A DNA stretch of 64,000 nucleotides from Reichenbachiella carrageenanivorans (GCF_025639805.1 NZ_CP106735.1:1490001-1554000), one strand, 5' to 3'. Positions 34,292 through 43,788 are shown, counted from the first letter of the stretch. Notes: generated by a model not told the origin, from the sequence alone. Program-made: numbers and translations.

Positions 34292-36064
34292 TTGGAAAAA
34301 GAAAAACCCGACGGTAAAATACTGGATATGAAAGTTCTGAAAAGAATTTTCGTATTCGTCAAACCGTATATGACGCAGTTTTGGTTATTGGTATTGCTCA
34401 CCTTTGCATTGGCAATATTGGTGCCCATTAGGCCCTATCTGATACAAGTCGCCATAGACAACGACGTGGCCAATGGCGATTTCGACGGATTGGTGCATAT
34501 GATCATTTTACTGATCGGGTTGCTGCTGGCACAAGCAGTGGTGCAGTATGGCCATACTTACTTGTCGAGTTGGCTGGGGCAGTATATCATTCGAGATATT
34601 CGTACGAGCCTTTACGAGCATATTCAAAAACTCAAACTCAAGTTTTTTGACAAAACGCCCATCGGTCGATTAGTCACTCGCAACATTTCGGATATTGAGA
34701 CGCTGGCCGATGTGTTTAGCCAAGGCATTGCTATGATGATAGGCGATTTGCTGCAGCTAGTAGTGATTCTAATTTTTATGTTTTATACTGATTGGAAGCT
34801 TACGTTGGTGAGTTTGTCCACATTGCCAGTGCTCATATTCGCTACTTATATTTTCAAAGAAAAAATTAAAGTATCCTTTAACAGTGTCCGTACGGCAGTG
34901 TCCAATCTCAATTCTTTTGTACAGGAGCATATCACAGGGATGAGTATCGTACAGATTTTCAATAGTGAAGATCGAGAACATGAAAAATTTAAAGCCATCA
35001 ATCGAGAACACCGAAAGGCTAACATTAAATCGGTTTTGTATTATTCCGTATACTTTCCTGTCGCAGAAGTTATTCAGGCTATTGGTATTGGCCTAGTAGT
35101 TTGGTACGGTGCGGTAAAGATGATTGATGCCGAATATCAACCTGGCGTATTGATTGCCTTCATCATGTATATTCAGATGTTTTTTCGTCCGATTAGGATG
35201 ATTGCGGACAAGTTCAATACCCTGCAACTAGGCATTGTGAGTTCTAATCGACTTATCGATTTACTAGAAAACGATGAGCACATCTCCAACGAAGGTTCGT
35301 TTAACCCTGCCCAGCTCGAGGGCTATGTGTCTTTCAAAGACGTGTGGTTTGCCTATAATGATGAAGATTATGTACTAAAAAACATCAATTTCGAAGTAGC
35401 AGCAGGGCAGACCATTGCCTTGGTGGGAGCTACTGGTGCGGGCAAGTCTTCGGTAATCAACCTACTGAGTCGATTTTATGATATCAATAAAGGCAGTATA
35501 ACCGTAGACGATCATGATATTCATGACTATGAGTTGAGTGCTTTGCGTCAAAATATTGGAGTGGTGCTTCAGGATGTGTTTTTGTTTTCCGATACCATCG
35601 AAAAAAATATTACGTTGGGTAACGTAGACATCACTCGACAGCAAGTGATGGATGCTGCGGAGCTAGTAGGTGCGCGTGAGTTTATCGAGCGGTTGCCAGG
35701 AGGCTTGGATTATAATGTGATGGAGCGAGGAGCAACCTTGTCTGTAGGGCAGCGACAGTTGATTTCCTTTGTGAGGGCTATGGTTTACAATCCTAAAATC
35801 ATTGTGCTCGATGAGGCTACGTCTAGTGTAGATACAGAGACCGAAGAGTTGATTCAACAGGCCATAGATCGTATGATGAAGGGGCGTACGTCTATTGTGA
35901 TTGCCCATCGATTATCTACAATACAGCACGCTGACAAGATATTGGTGCTAGAGCGGGGGGAGATAAAAGAAACTGGCTCGCACGACGAATTGCTTGCAAA
36001 AGACGGTTATTATGCACAACTTCATAAAATGCAATACAAGGAAGTCACTAATAAGAGCGCTTGA
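34292..36064 (+). CDS. ABC transporter, ATP-binding/permease fusion (MsbA-like half transporter)
   Basis: A 590-aa exporter with six transmembrane helices (about residues 20-325) fused to an ATPase. Walker A is GATGAGKSS, the Q-loop follows in GVVLQDVFLFSD, the signature is LSVGQRQ, and Walker B is IIVLDEATSSVD, with the His in IVIAHRLSTIQ. It functions as a dimer; the substrate (lipid or drug) is unknown. TTG at 34292 (MEKEKPDGKILDMKVLKR) is used; the ATG at 34328 would shorten the start by 12 residues. Its stop overlaps the TTG of aroK. Confidence 0.9.
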   Translation: MEKEKPDGKILDMKVLKRIFVFVKPYMTQFWLLVLLTFALAILVPIRPYLIQVAIDNDVANGDFDGLVHMIILLIGLLLAQAVVQYGHTYLSSWLGQYIIRDIRTSLYEHIQKLKLKFFDKTPIGRLVTRNISDIETLADVFSQGIAMMIGDLLQLVVILIFMFYTDWKLTLVSLSTLPVLIFATYIFKEKIKVSFNSVRTAVSNLNSFVQEHITGMSIVQIFNSEDREHEKFKAINREHRKANIKSVLYYSVYFPVAEVIQAIGIGLVVWYGAVKMIDAEYQPGVLIAFIMYIQMFFRPIRMIADKFNTLQLGIVSSNRLIDLLENDEHISNEGSFNPAQLEGYVSFKDVWFAYNDEDYVLKNINFEVAAGQTIALVGATGAGKSSVINLLSRFYDINKGSITVDDHDIHDYELSALRQNIGVVLQDVFLFSDTIEKNITLGNVDITRQQVMDAAELVGAREFIERLPGGLDYNVMERGATLSVGQRQLISFVRAMVYNPKIIVLDEATSSVDTETEELIQQAIDRMMKGRTSIVIAHRLSTIQHADKILVLERGEIKETGSHDELLAKDGYYAQLHKMQYKEVTNKSA

Positions 36065-36570
36065 GTAATTCATCAAAAATATTTTTAGTGGGCATGCCTG
36101 GGTCGGGCAAATCCACCTTTGGTAAAAAATTGGCTGAAAAGCTCAATAGAAATTTCTTTGACTTGGATGTAGAAATTGAGCGTATGGCTGGCTGGGTGAT
36201 TCCAGATATTTTTGCTCAAGTGGGTGAGAATTATTTTCGAGAGTTGGAGCAGAGTGTATTGCTGATGCTCATCAAACTCAATGAGCCGTCAGTGATAGCT
36301 ACAGGTGGAGGGGCACCTTGCTTCTTCGATAATATGGATCAAATGAATAAGGCGGGAGTTTCTATTTTTTTGGATACACCGTTAGATACCATTGTGGAGC
36401 GAGTAAAAGAGGCCAAAAGTACTCGCCCTTTGGTCAATCAAATGGCTGACGGCACTATTGCAAGCGACATGCAGGCCTTATACGCGAAGAGACTTCCTCA
36501 TTATAAGAAAGCCTCATTCACTACCAATTCGAATCTTGAAGACATCATCCTGTTCTTGGAGGCGCTTTAA
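36061..36570 (+). CDS. aroK: Shikimate kinase
   Basis: Phosphorylates shikimate in the chorismate pathway. Walker A GMPGSGKST is at residues 11-19. The shikimate-binding Asp33 and Asp35 are in FFDLDVEIE, Arg in FRELE, and the TGGGAP Walker B-like turn follows at residues about 81-86. The 169-aa length fits the family. The start codon is TTG, overlapping the ABC transporter TGA by a few bases, so expression depends on translation of that gene. Its end overlaps the convergent OMPP1 gene by 4 bp. Confidence 0.93.
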   Translation: MSNSSKIFLVGMPGSGKSTFGKKLAEKLNRNFFDLDVEIERMAGWVIPDIFAQVGENYFRELEQSVLLMLIKLNEPSVIATGGGAPCFFDNMDQMNKAGVSIFLDTPLDTIVERVKEAKSTRPLVNQMADGTIASDMQALYAKRLPHYKKASFTTNSNLEDIILFLEAL

Positions 36571-38141
36571 AAATTGACCCCGAAAGTCACCGAAACATTT
36601 AAATTCTTATTTTTTATAAATGCCGTTGGGCTAATGTCTTGAGTGGGCGCTTCAAATGAATAGATAGTATAAGGGCTTCTGGAGGTGGTCCACGTAGCGT
36701 GCACTGCAGAAAGATCTATAAAAAATTCCTTGTTTCGATAACCAACCCCTCCAGAGATTTTACGAATACTATTGTCGATACTGCTCTTGACAAACGGATC
36801 TCCATCATAGCTATAGCCTGCTCGTATTCTAAATTTGGATACGCGAATTTCACTACCTACCCTCCAGTTGATTGTGCTTTGGTAAAGAGAATCTATGGCG
36901 TGGTTGTCGGCCGAGACATCAAAATCATCGGATTTGATTTTGGCAGTAGAGTAGTCGATAAAGTCTACATCTGCAGAGATAAACCCTAACTTACCCAAAA
37001 AGATAGCAGCCCCAGTAGTCAGTTTGAAGGGCGTGGTAATACTGTATTTGGAGTCTGTAAAATACTGATCGTAAAAGTCTTCTAAGGTTGTGGTTGTGGA
37101 GTCGGCGGGATTGTAATAGTCCCAGTTGTTGTATGACGTGAATAGGTCCTCGGAACTTTCTTCGTTCATCCAATAGTAGGTAGGTGTGGTGGCCGATATA
37201 CCAATTCTGAAAAAGTCGACGGGCCGAGCTATTATTCCGAATGTGCCTCCTACTCCTGTGCCTGTAATATCAAGTGTAGTTTGAGTACTCACTTCGTTGA
37301 TCACATCATCGTTTTGATTGTTGTATAAAAACTCTGACTCGGAATAGGTATTTTCATTGGAATATTTGATGGAGTTAATGTTGAGACTGGCGCCAAAATA
37401 AAAGATGTCGTTGTAGTTGGCGCCTCCTGCGAAATCCCAAGAGTATTGGCTGCCTTTGTTTTTTAGTGTTTCGTACTGTCTTGGATAGTCGCCTAATTCT
37501 CTTACGGAACCATCCTGATTGAAACCCATATATTTATCGTATCTAGTGAATTTAGGGTTGCTAGGGTCGTAATAATCACTGATCAAGTATTGATAATAGG
37601 CATCATAAGGGAGTCCAAGTTCTCCGAGTTGTTCCACAGGAGTGCCCCATGCTTGGTCTATCCACGAATCTACAATAGAGGTTTTGCCTAGTTCTTGATT
37701 GTTGTAACCGTCGTAGGTTATGTTGCTATGAAAATTGTTTTCTCGGGTCATGGTGATGGCAAACGATCCTCCTTTGAATTTGCTGGTTTCTATATCACTT
37801 GCCGCAAAACTAAAAATCACACCCATGTTGGCAATATTGAAATTGGCTTTGCTGTCGTCTGTCGTTACGCCGAAATATTCTGCTTCACTGTTGTAAAAAT
37901 TAATTGAAGGCGTGAATGTGAATACTGAACTTCTATTGAATCCTAATCCTGCGGGGTTGGCATAGGCTGAATTGATATCTCCTCCCAAAGCAGCCTGAGC
38001 TCCTCCGATAGCCTGAGTCCGAGCTGAGCCTATAGCGCTAGTACGGCTGTACTTCAGGGCGTCGTTGTAGTATCCGATTTGAGCCACAGAGCCCGAGGCA
38101 CATACCACGATTGTAAAAACTAATAAAGTCAGTCTTTTCAT
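36567..38141 (-). CDS. Outer-membrane transport protein, OMPP1/FadL family
   Basis: A 524-aa beta-barrel protein. A signal peptide ends at VAQIG (about residue 20). The segment YNDALKYSRTSAIGSARTQAIG followed by ANPAGLGFNRSS is the FadL-family N-terminal hatch signature, and alternating aromatic beta-strands run to a C-terminal phenylalanine (SVTFGVNF), a typical outer-membrane insertion signal. FadL relatives import long-chain fatty acids or other hydrophobic compounds; the substrate here is unknown. It is followed 30 bp upstream on the same strand by the Ser-rich secreted protein gene, with which it may be co-transcribed. Confidence 0.88.
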   Translation of the reverse strand: MKRLTLLVFTIVVCASGSVAQIGYYNDALKYSRTSAIGSARTQAIGGAQAALGGDINSAYANPAGLGFNRSSVFTFTPSINFYNSEAEYFGVTTDDSKANFNIANMGVIFSFAASDIETSKFKGGSFAITMTRENNFHSNITYDGYNNQELGKTSIVDSWIDQAWGTPVEQLGELGLPYDAYYQYLISDYYDPSNPKFTRYDKYMGFNQDGSVRELGDYPRQYETLKNKGSQYSWDFAGGANYNDIFYFGASLNINSIKYSNENTYSESEFLYNNQNDDVINEVSTQTTLDITGTGVGGTFGIIARPVDFFRIGISATTPTYYWMNEESSEDLFTSYNNWDYYNPADSTTTTLEDFYDQYFTDSKYSITTPFKLTTGAAIFLGKLGFISADVDFIDYSTAKIKSDDFDVSADNHAIDSLYQSTINWRVGSEIRVSKFRIRAGYSYDGDPFVKSSIDNSIRKISGGVGYRNKEFFIDLSAVHATWTTSRSPYTIYSFEAPTQDISPTAFIKNKNLNVSVTFGVNF

Positions 38142-38171
38142 AGGTGTTAATTATTTTGAGTGAGCCTATAT

Positions 38172-39548
38172 TTATCGACCTCTTGACGATGACCTACTAG
38201 ACCCAGAAGACCTGCTTGGAGTACTGGATGATCGACTCGGGGAGCTGCTTCTGATATTGCTAGATCTAGATGGCGAAGCGTATGACCTCGAAGGGGTAGA
38301 TGTACGACTGTTGGAATAAGAGCTTCTGTTGGTGTTTGAAGAAGAAGTCCCTGAACTGTATCTTCTGGAATTGCTAGAAGAAGAGCTGTTGCTTCTTACT
38401 GCAGAGCTTCTGGATGAAGTACTTGTTGTGTTGGATTGATAAGAGCTTCGACTATTGGAGGCAGTAGAGGAAGACCTAGTGTTGCTGATATAACTGTTGC
38501 TAGACGGAACGGTGTTTCTTGAAGTCGTTCTACTAGATACATCTGCCAGCCTAGATCTAGATGTACTTACATTGGCCTTTCTTAGGTATTCGTTTTGTGT
38601 GTTGGTTTGGTTTTGAGGTGCTCTTGTCGTAGAAGAGGACGTACGTGTTCGGCTACTACCACTAGTACTTGATGCTACACGGGCTGTACCACTGACTGCC
38701 GTAGCCGAGCTGGTAGATCGAGTAGGTCTGGTAGCCGTCATCCTAGAAATGTTTTCGCTTGGTGCAATGTTAGAGCCTCTGCTGTAGCGTGCGCCACGGG
38801 TTACGTTTTTGGCATAATTACCATCCCCTCCACTAGCCATATAGTAGCCATATCGGTATCCATTGTAGAACCCTCGATCATAGCCATAGTATGGGCTGTA
38901 CCACCTGTAGCTGTTGTAGCTATAGGGACAATAGAACGGGTCATAGTAGCCGCCATATCCTCCACCCCAGCCGTAGCCGAAGCTTAATCCATAGGACCAC
39001 CCCCCCCAGTTATTGTAGCTCATGTTGTAGCTAGGTCCCCAAGCGTTGTATCCACCACCGTAAGGGTTTCCATACCCTCCGCCATAGTAGTTGTTGACTA
39101 CAGTAGATTCATTTTGTCTGTTGTATTTGGGGTCGTTGTAGAAGGCCTGATCGTCATACTGTGGAACACCTTCTCCTTCTACATAATAGTCCTGACTGCT
39201 GTAAGTTTGGTTTTGATCATTTGTATTTGTTACTGCTTCAGTCTGGCTAGAATAGTCAGCTCCATTAGAAGATTCACGTGCTTGTTGCTTATACTTTTCT
39301 ATATATTCTGGGTTTACTTCTTTGGCAGAATATGAGGCATTATTGTAGGTGTTATTCGAATAGGATTGGTAGGCTGTACCTGCGTCAGTAGGAGCAAAAG
39401 ATTCGTTGTCTGCGTATTTGATTTTTTCACGGTCGTTTTTCGAGAAGTACATATCGTCATATTCTTCTTGTGCCCATGCAGCATGGGACATGCTTAGAAG
39501 AATAACTAAGGCAGAAAGGGCAGCGAATTTGTAGTATCTGTGTATCAT
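38172..39548 (-). CDS. Exported low-complexity protein: Gly/Tyr-rich centre, Ser/Arg-rich tail
   Basis: A 458-aa protein not matched to a named family. Signal peptide about 1-26 (ending AWAQ). After an acidic, Asn/Tyr-rich stretch (28-150) comes a Gly/Tyr/Trp-rich block (about 150-250; repeated YGGGY, GYGWGGGYGGYYD). Residues 265-458 are dominated by Ser, Thr and Arg (e.g. SSSRGR end). Such composition suggests a cell-surface or adhesive protein; no T9SS tail is seen. A strong ribosome-binding site precedes its ATG, which is rare in this phylum. The last residues resemble the partial gene ending at base 75. Confidence 0.65.
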   Translation of the reverse strand: MIHRYYKFAALSALVILLSMSHAAWAQEEYDDMYFSKNDREKIKYADNESFAPTDAGTAYQSYSNNTYNNASYSAKEVNPEYIEKYKQQARESSNGADYSSQTEAVTNTNDQNQTYSSQDYYVEGEGVPQYDDQAFYNDPKYNRQNESTVVNNYYGGGYGNPYGGGYNAWGPSYNMSYNNWGGWSYGLSFGYGWGGGYGGYYDPFYCPYSYNSYRWYSPYYGYDRGFYNGYRYGYYMASGGDGNYAKNVTRGARYSRGSNIAPSENISRMTATRPTRSTSSATAVSGTARVASSTSGSSRTRTSSSTTRAPQNQTNTQNEYLRKANVSTSRSRLADVSSRTTSRNTVPSSNSYISNTRSSSTASNSRSSYQSNTTSTSSRSSAVRSNSSSSSNSRRYSSGTSSSNTNRSSYSNSRTSTPSRSYASPSRSSNIRSSSPSRSSSTPSRSSGSSRSSSRGR

Positions 39549-39552
39549 GACG

Positions 39553-39559
39553 ACCTCCT
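39553..39559 (-). promoter_or_regulatory. Strong Shine-Dalgarno sequence (AGGAGGT)
   Basis: The minus strand reads AGGAGGT 4 nt before the ATG at 39548 of the Ser/Arg-rich protein. Genes in this phylum usually lack such sites, so this one is noteworthy and fixes the start. Confidence 0.75.
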
Positions 39560-39577
39560 AGTTTAAATGGGATGACA

Positions 39578-39611
39578 TTGATTTTTATTACTGGACAACC
39601 TATTATATTTG
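39578..39611 (+). promoter_or_regulatory. Promoter of proS (TTG-N23-TATATTTG)
   Basis: TTG at 39578-39580 is followed by 23 bp and TATATTTG at 39604-39611, matching the Bacteroidota consensus. The predicted leader of about 60 nt before the proS ATG contains a 5-bp GTCCA/TGGAC stem. Confidence 0.65.
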
Positions 39612-39676
39612 TGTCCAATTTTTTCTGGACTTGGCTTGTAAAAAAGCAATATCCATACCAAAATTAACGAATCAAG

Positions 39677-41161
39677 ATGAGTAAAGGATTACCAAAGCGG
39701 AGCGAAGATTATTCTTTGTGGTATAATGAATTAGTGAAAAGGGCAGATCTTGCTGAAAACTCAGCAGTACGTGGTTGTATGGTCATCAAACCATATGGCT
39801 ATGCCATATGGGAAAAGATGCAAGCCACCTTGGACGAGATGTTTAAAGACACGGGTCATTCCAATGCCTATTTCCCTCTGTTTATACCTAAATCTTACTT
39901 GAGCAAAGAAGCTGCTCACGTAGAAGGTTTTGCTAAAGAATGTGCGGTAGTTACTCATTATCGTTTGAAAAACGATGAAAACGGGAAAGGCGTAGTTGTA
40001 GATCCCGAAGCCAAACTAGAAGAAGAGTTGATTGTAAGACCTACTTCAGAGACGGTGATATGGAATTCTTATAAAAATTGGATTCAGTCTTATAGAGATT
40101 TGCCTTTGCTGATCAATCAGTGGGCCAATGTAGTGCGCTGGGAAATGAGAACGCGTTTGTTTTTAAGAACGGCAGAATTTCTATGGCAAGAAGGCCATAC
40201 CGCTCATGCTACCAGGCAAGAGGCTATTGACGAGACTGTACAGATGATGAATGTCTATGCGGACTTTGCCGAAAACTATCTCGCTTTACCTGTACTTCGC
40301 GGTGTGAAAACGGAGAGCGAGAGGTTTGCAGGTGCAGAAGACACGTATTGTATCGAAGCTTTGATGCAAGATGGCAAGGCTTTGCAAGCAGGGACGTCTC
40401 ACTTCTTAGGGCAGAATTTTGCGAAAGCATTTGATGTGAAATTTGCAAATGCAGAAGGCGGAGCCATGGAATATGTATGGGGTACGTCTTGGGGGGTGAG
40501 TACACGATTGATGGGAGCACTTATTATGGCACATTCTGACGATCAAGGATTGGTGTTGCCTCCTAAATTGGCACCCTTTCAGGTGGTGATTGTACCTATT
40601 TTCAAAAGCGACGAGCAGCTAGCCGAAATAGCTGAAGTAGCTTTGAAAATAAAAGAAGATTTGAAAAGAATTGGCATCAGTGTGAAGTTTGATAATCGCA
40701 AGACACACAAGCCAGGATGGAAATTTGCAGAGTACGAACTCAAAGGAACGCCTGTGAGAATTGCGATCGGACCAAAAGATTTGGAAAACAATACAGTGGA
40801 GGTGGCACGTAGAGATTTGCTTGAAAAGAACGTGATGCCATTGGATGATAGTTTTGCGCAAAGCATATCTGAATTGCTTGATAACATCCAAGAAACGATT
40901 TACAAAAAGGCTTTGGATTATAGAACTTCGCGGTCGTTTGAAGTAGATACATACGATGAGTTCAAAAAGATCATCAACAGCGAAGAAGGTGGATTTGTAT
41001 ATGCACATTGGGATGGCACTGCCGAAACAGAGGAGAAGATCAAGAACGAAACAAAAGCGACGATTCGTTGTATTCCCATTGATCAGAAGGAAAAAGAAGG
41101 TAAATGTGTCTATTCGGGCAAACCGTCTAAAGGTCGAGTAGTATTTGCAAAAGCATATTAA
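39677..41161 (+). CDS. proS: Prolyl-tRNA synthetase (archaeal/eukaryotic type)
   Basis: Charges tRNA-Pro. At 494 aa it lacks the INS editing domain of the bacterial type and has the short class II core of the archaeal/eukaryotic type, which many Bacteroidota use. Motif 2 appears as [17 protein letters not shown], with the eukaryote-like RPTSET motif before it, and [17 protein letters not shown] is motif 3. The C-terminal domain ends in the zinc-like region with IKCVYSG-type sequence ([12 protein letters not shown]). A clear promoter precedes it and a stable hairpin follows 5 bp after the stop. Confidence 0.95.
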   Translation: MSKGLPKRSEDYSLWYNELVKRADLAENSAVRGCMVIKPYGYAIWEKMQATLDEMFKDTGHSNAYFPLFIPKSYLSKEAAHVEGFAKECAVVTHYRLKNDENGKGVVVDPEAKLEEELIVRPTSETVIWNSYKNWIQSYRDLPLLINQWANVVRWEMRTRLFLRTAEFLWQEGHTAHATRQEAIDETVQMMNVYADFAENYLALPVLRGVKTESERFAGAEDTYCIEALMQDGKALQAGTSHFLGQNFAKAFDVKFANAEGGAMEYVWGTSWGVSTRLMGALIMAHSDDQGLVLPPKLAPFQVVIVPIFKSDEQLAEIAEVALKIKEDLKRIGISVKFDNRKTHKPGWKFAEYELKGTPVRIAIGPKDLENNTVEVARRDLLEKNVMPLDDSFAQSISELLDNIQETIYKKALDYRTSRSFEVDTYDEFKKIINSEEGGFVYAHWDGTAETEEKIKNETKATIRCIPIDQKEKEGKCVYSGKPSKGRVVFAKAY

Positions 41162-41166
41162 TAACC

Positions 41167-41194
41167 ATAGGGTTGGGGAAATACCCAACCCTAT
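41167..41194 (+). terminator. Hairpin after proS
   Basis: ATAGGGTTGGG (41167-41177) pairs perfectly with CCCAACCCTAT (41184-41194) over a 6-nt loop. The following TTTCGTATATT is only moderately T-rich, so it is a likely but not certain terminator. Confidence 0.65.
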
Positions 41195-41230
41195 TTCGTA
41201 TATTAGAATTCTCATATTAAACCACCCAAA

Positions 41231-41701
41231 TTGCTGGACTACTTTCTTATAGCGTTTATAATCCTTTCAGGTATTGCACTGATTATCGTGGAGATCATTT
41301 TTGTGCCAGGCACTACGGTGGTAGGTGTTTTAGGCCTTTTGATAGGTCTTTATGGAGTGTATAGAAGTTATGAATTGTATGGTAGCGAAACGGGGCACTG
41401 GGTATTGGCAGGGTCTATGGTTTTGGGACTTGTAGTTACCATTTTCAGTTTTAAATCTGGTGCTTGGAACAAATTTTCGAATAAGAGTGTAATGAAGACG
41501 CCCGTAAACGAAGGGCTGACGTCAGGATTGGAAATAGGGAAAGAAGGCTTTTCTATCTCTTCATTGAAACCAATAGGCAAAGCCGAATTTGACAATAAAA
41601 CATACGAAGTGACTTCGCTTGGAAATTTTGTAGAGGAAAACAAAACTGTTAGAATTATCAAAGTAGAGCGAAATAAAATATTTGTTGAACCAATAAACTA
41701 A
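41231..41701 (+). CDS. NfeD-family membrane protein
   Basis: A 156-aa protein with three hydrophobic helices (about residues 3-70) and a C-terminal OB-fold (about 95-150; [40 protein letters not shown]), the two-part structure of NfeD. NfeD proteins pair with flotillin/SPFH proteins at membrane microdomains; here floA follows 7 bp later, the same order as yqeZ-yqfA in Bacillus. The start is a TTG at 41231 (MLDYFLIA). The gene has no separate promoter box before it. Confidence 0.88.
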   Translation: MLDYFLIAFIILSGIALIIVEIIFVPGTTVVGVLGLLIGLYGVYRSYELYGSETGHWVLAGSMVLGLVVTIFSFKSGAWNKFSNKSVMKTPVNEGLTSGLEIGKEGFSISSLKPIGKAEFDNKTYEVTSLGNFVEENKTVRIIKVERNKIFVEPIN

Positions 41702-41708
41702 TACCTTG

Positions 41709-42701
41709 ATGAGTAGTATGATGATGATTTTTGCGCTTTTTGGAGCCATAATCTTATTTTTCACCTTTCTGTATTTTGTTCCAGTCAACCTCTGGATCAC
41801 AGCAGTATTTTCTAATGTGCGTGTAGGGCTGGCAGAGCTGGTTTTTATGCGAATCAGAAAAGTACCGCCTTCATTGGTGGTTAATTCTTTGATTACTGCC
41901 ACTAAAGCAGGTCTCTCTGTGACTTCCAATGAATTGGAAACGCACTATTTGGCTGGCGGAAATGTGCCTAGTGTAATTAAAGCTTTGATTTCTGCAGATA
42001 AAGCAAATATTGCTTTGGAATTCAACCAAGCAGCAGCTATCGATTTGGCAGGTAGAGATGTATTCGAAGCCGTTCAGATTTCGGTAAACCCTAAAGTAAT
42101 CACTACACCAAGAGTGGCTGCAGTAGCTTCGGACGGTATTCAGCTGATCGCAGTAGCTAGAGTCACCGTGAGAGCCAACTTGGCACAACTTGTAGGTGGA
42201 GCAGGGGAAGATACTATTTTGGCTAGAGTGGGAGAAGGTATTGTGACCTCTATCGGTTCGGCAGTGACCCACAAAGAAGTACTAGAAAACCCAGATAAAA
42301 TCTCGAAATTAGTACTTACTAGAGGTTTGGACGCAGGTACAGCTTTCGAAATCTTGTCGATCGATATTGCAGACGTAGATGTAGGTAAAAACATTGGTGC
42401 GGACTTACAAATAGATCAAGCGGCGGCAGATTTGAAAGTAGCCGAAGCTAAAGCAGAAGAACGTAGAGCCATGGCGGTAGCCGTAGAGCAAGAGATGAAA
42501 GCCAAGGCACAAGAAGCTAAAGCCAAAGTAATCGAAGCGGAAGCAGAGATACCAAAGGCCATGGCACAAGCCTTCATCGATGGTAATTTAGGAATCATGG
42601 ATTATTACAAAATGGACAATATCAAAGCCGATACGGAAATGAGAGAGTCTATTTCTAAACCTAAAAGCTCAGGATCGGCTAGCAAGAAGCCTTCCAAATA
42701 A
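41709..42701 (+). CDS. floA: Flotillin-like protein FloA
   Basis: A 330-aa membrane protein of the FloA/YqfA (UPF0365) group. A single N-terminal helix (about residues 3-26) is followed by the SPFH domain (about 45-235; [39 protein letters not shown]) and an alanine/glutamate-rich coiled region [20 protein letters not shown]. FloA organises membrane microdomains. ATG at 41709 is preferred over the TTG at 41706 in the same frame. It is coupled to nfeD upstream, and its end is followed by an unusual terminator-like structure. Confidence 0.93.
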   Translation: MSSMMMIFALFGAIILFFTFLYFVPVNLWITAVFSNVRVGLAELVFMRIRKVPPSLVVNSLITATKAGLSVTSNELETHYLAGGNVPSVIKALISADKANIALEFNQAAAIDLAGRDVFEAVQISVNPKVITTPRVAAVASDGIQLIAVARVTVRANLAQLVGGAGEDTILARVGEGIVTSIGSAVTHKEVLENPDKISKLVLTRGLDAGTAFEILSIDIADVDVGKNIGADLQIDQAAADLKVAEAKAEERRAMAVAVEQEMKAKAQEAKAKVIEAEAEIPKAMAQAFIDGNLGIMDYYKMDNIKADTEMRESISKPKSSGSASKKPSK

Positions 42702-42720
42702 GTGTTAAAAAAATAAGTTG

Positions 42721-42801
42721 ACGGGCATCTTCTGGTACCTCCATGGCATTAGTGTTATAATGCAGATAAAGTCATGGATATCGAGGATGCCCGTTTTTTT
42801 T
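42721..42801 (+). promoter_or_regulatory. Long-range terminator-like RNA structure over the start of the next gene
   Basis: ACGGGCATC (42721-42729) pairs perfectly with GATGCCCGT (42786-42794), followed by a T-run to 42801. The 56-nt loop contains two nested stems, CCATG/CATGG (42741-42745 with 42773-42777) and GCATTA/TAATGC (42746-42751 with 42758-42763). It begins 20 bp after floA and covers the likely start codon (42760) and signal-peptide codons of the following gene. It may simply terminate floA, or it may control the next gene. Confidence 0.5.
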
Positions 42802-43557
42802 GTGCCCAATTTTCTGCTTTTGGGGCTGTTGGTCATAGGGATAAGCACAGTCAGTTGGGCTCAAAAAGTGACTATTCACGGTCAGGTATTGGACGGAATG
42901 AGCCTCGAAGAATTAGAAAATGTTCATGTCTATTTAGAAGAACACGTAGGGACTACCACGACTATTGAAGGGCGGTTCGAATTTGAAGTACAGCATCTAG
43001 ATACACTTCATTTTTCATTGGTCGGCTATGATTCCCTTTCATTAGTCATCACCAGTGTAGAAGAGGTACAGAAAGTCATCTTGGCGATGCACCGTAGTAC
43101 GATCATACTAGAAAGTGTGGAAATTGCCTCAGACTATCAAGCGAACACCATCATCAAACAGCCCGAAAGGCAAGTGTACCACGTTCCAGGTGTCAAATAT
43201 TCTACTCAGCTAGCAGAAAAAAACTATCATATGGGAATGGCTGCTGTAGCGAGCCCAATGACGGCTATGTACCGTGCTTTTAGCAGGAAGTACAAAGAAG
43301 AAAAAAAGCATCACCTATACATGAAAGAAAAGCAAACTGAAGATGAGGTGTACAACAAAGCCAAAGAAAACCTAGACAATGCTTTCAATCACATTGAAGA
43401 ATATTTTGACGATTACTATTATAGAGATTTTATGCAGTATACAGGTCTTTCGGTTCGGTACGTGTCCTCATGTTCTATGTACGAGCTGATCAAAATCCTG
43501 CCTCAGGCAGTCAAAAGATATCAAACACATCTGGAAGAGGAAGGAGCAGAGGAGTAG
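42760..43557 (+). CDS. CarboxypepD-regulatory-like domain protein
   Basis: About 265 aa. ATG at 42760 gives a good signal peptide with basic residues (MQIKSWISRMPVFFVPNFLL, cut near SWAQ); a later ATG at 42787 would lack positive charge, and a TTG at 42718 would add 14 residues. After it comes a single beta-sandwich carboxypeptidase-regulatory-like domain (about 35-110; VTIHGQVLDGMSLEELENVH). The rest (about 130-265) is helical and acidic, with unknown function. It resembles the protein at 59137 in having one such domain plus a unique tail, and may be part of the surface nutrient machinery. Its start is embedded in a strong RNA hairpin. Confidence 0.75.
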   Translation: MQIKSWISRMPVFFVPNFLLLGLLVIGISTVSWAQKVTIHGQVLDGMSLEELENVHVYLEEHVGTTTTIEGRFEFEVQHLDTLHFSLVGYDSLSLVITSVEEVQKVILAMHRSTIILESVEIASDYQANTIIKQPERQVYHVPGVKYSTQLAEKNYHMGMAAVASPMTAMYRAFSRKYKEEKKHHLYMKEKQTEDEVYNKAKENLDNAFNHIEEYFDDYYYRDFMQYTGLSVRYVSSCSMYELIKILPQAVKRYQTHLEEEGAEE

Positions 43558-43583
43558 TCTTTCATATTGTCCCCAATAAAAGC

Positions 43584-43617
43584 AAAAAGCACAAAACTCG
43601 ATGTTTGTGCTTTTTTT
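43584..43617. terminator. Bidirectional intrinsic terminator
   Basis: AGCACAAA (43588-43595) pairs with TTTGTGCT (43604-43611) over an 8-nt loop, with A-run 43584-43588 and T-run 43611-43617, so it can terminate on both strands. It sits between the plus gene ending at 43557 and the small minus gene ending at 43639. Confidence 0.85.
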
Positions 43618-43638
43618 AATGATCAACATTGTTAGCGG

Positions 43639-43788
43639 TTAGTTTTTGAGATTTTTCAAAAACTGCTGACATGCTTGATCATTGCCAAGATATTTTTTTC
43701 GCTCTCCAATGACGGCGTACCAAACATTCTCTTCGCTGCTGAAGAGTAATTTAATTCCTTTTGATACTAAAGATTGCGAAATACTCAT
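43639..43788 (-). CDS. Very small unrecognised gene (49 aa)
   Basis: An ATG at 43788 (minus strand) opens a 49-codon frame ending in TAA at 43639-43641, just before a bidirectional terminator. The peptide begins MSISQSLVSKGIKLL and contains SEENVWYAVIGERKKYLG and a helical end (ACQQFLKNLKN). The mixture of aromatic, charged and hydrophobic residues looks coding. It lies 128 bp downstream of the giant surface-protein gene, same strand, with no other gene between, so it may be a separate small gene or part of that operon. Function unknown. Confidence 0.5.
   Translation of the reverse strand: MSISQSLVSKGIKLLFSSEENVWYAVIGERKKYLGNDQACQQFLKNLKN

Noticed and set aside
36567..36570. Four-base overlap between aroK and the porin gene as possible fusion
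   Set aside because: The genes are convergent, so the overlap is only of 3' ends.
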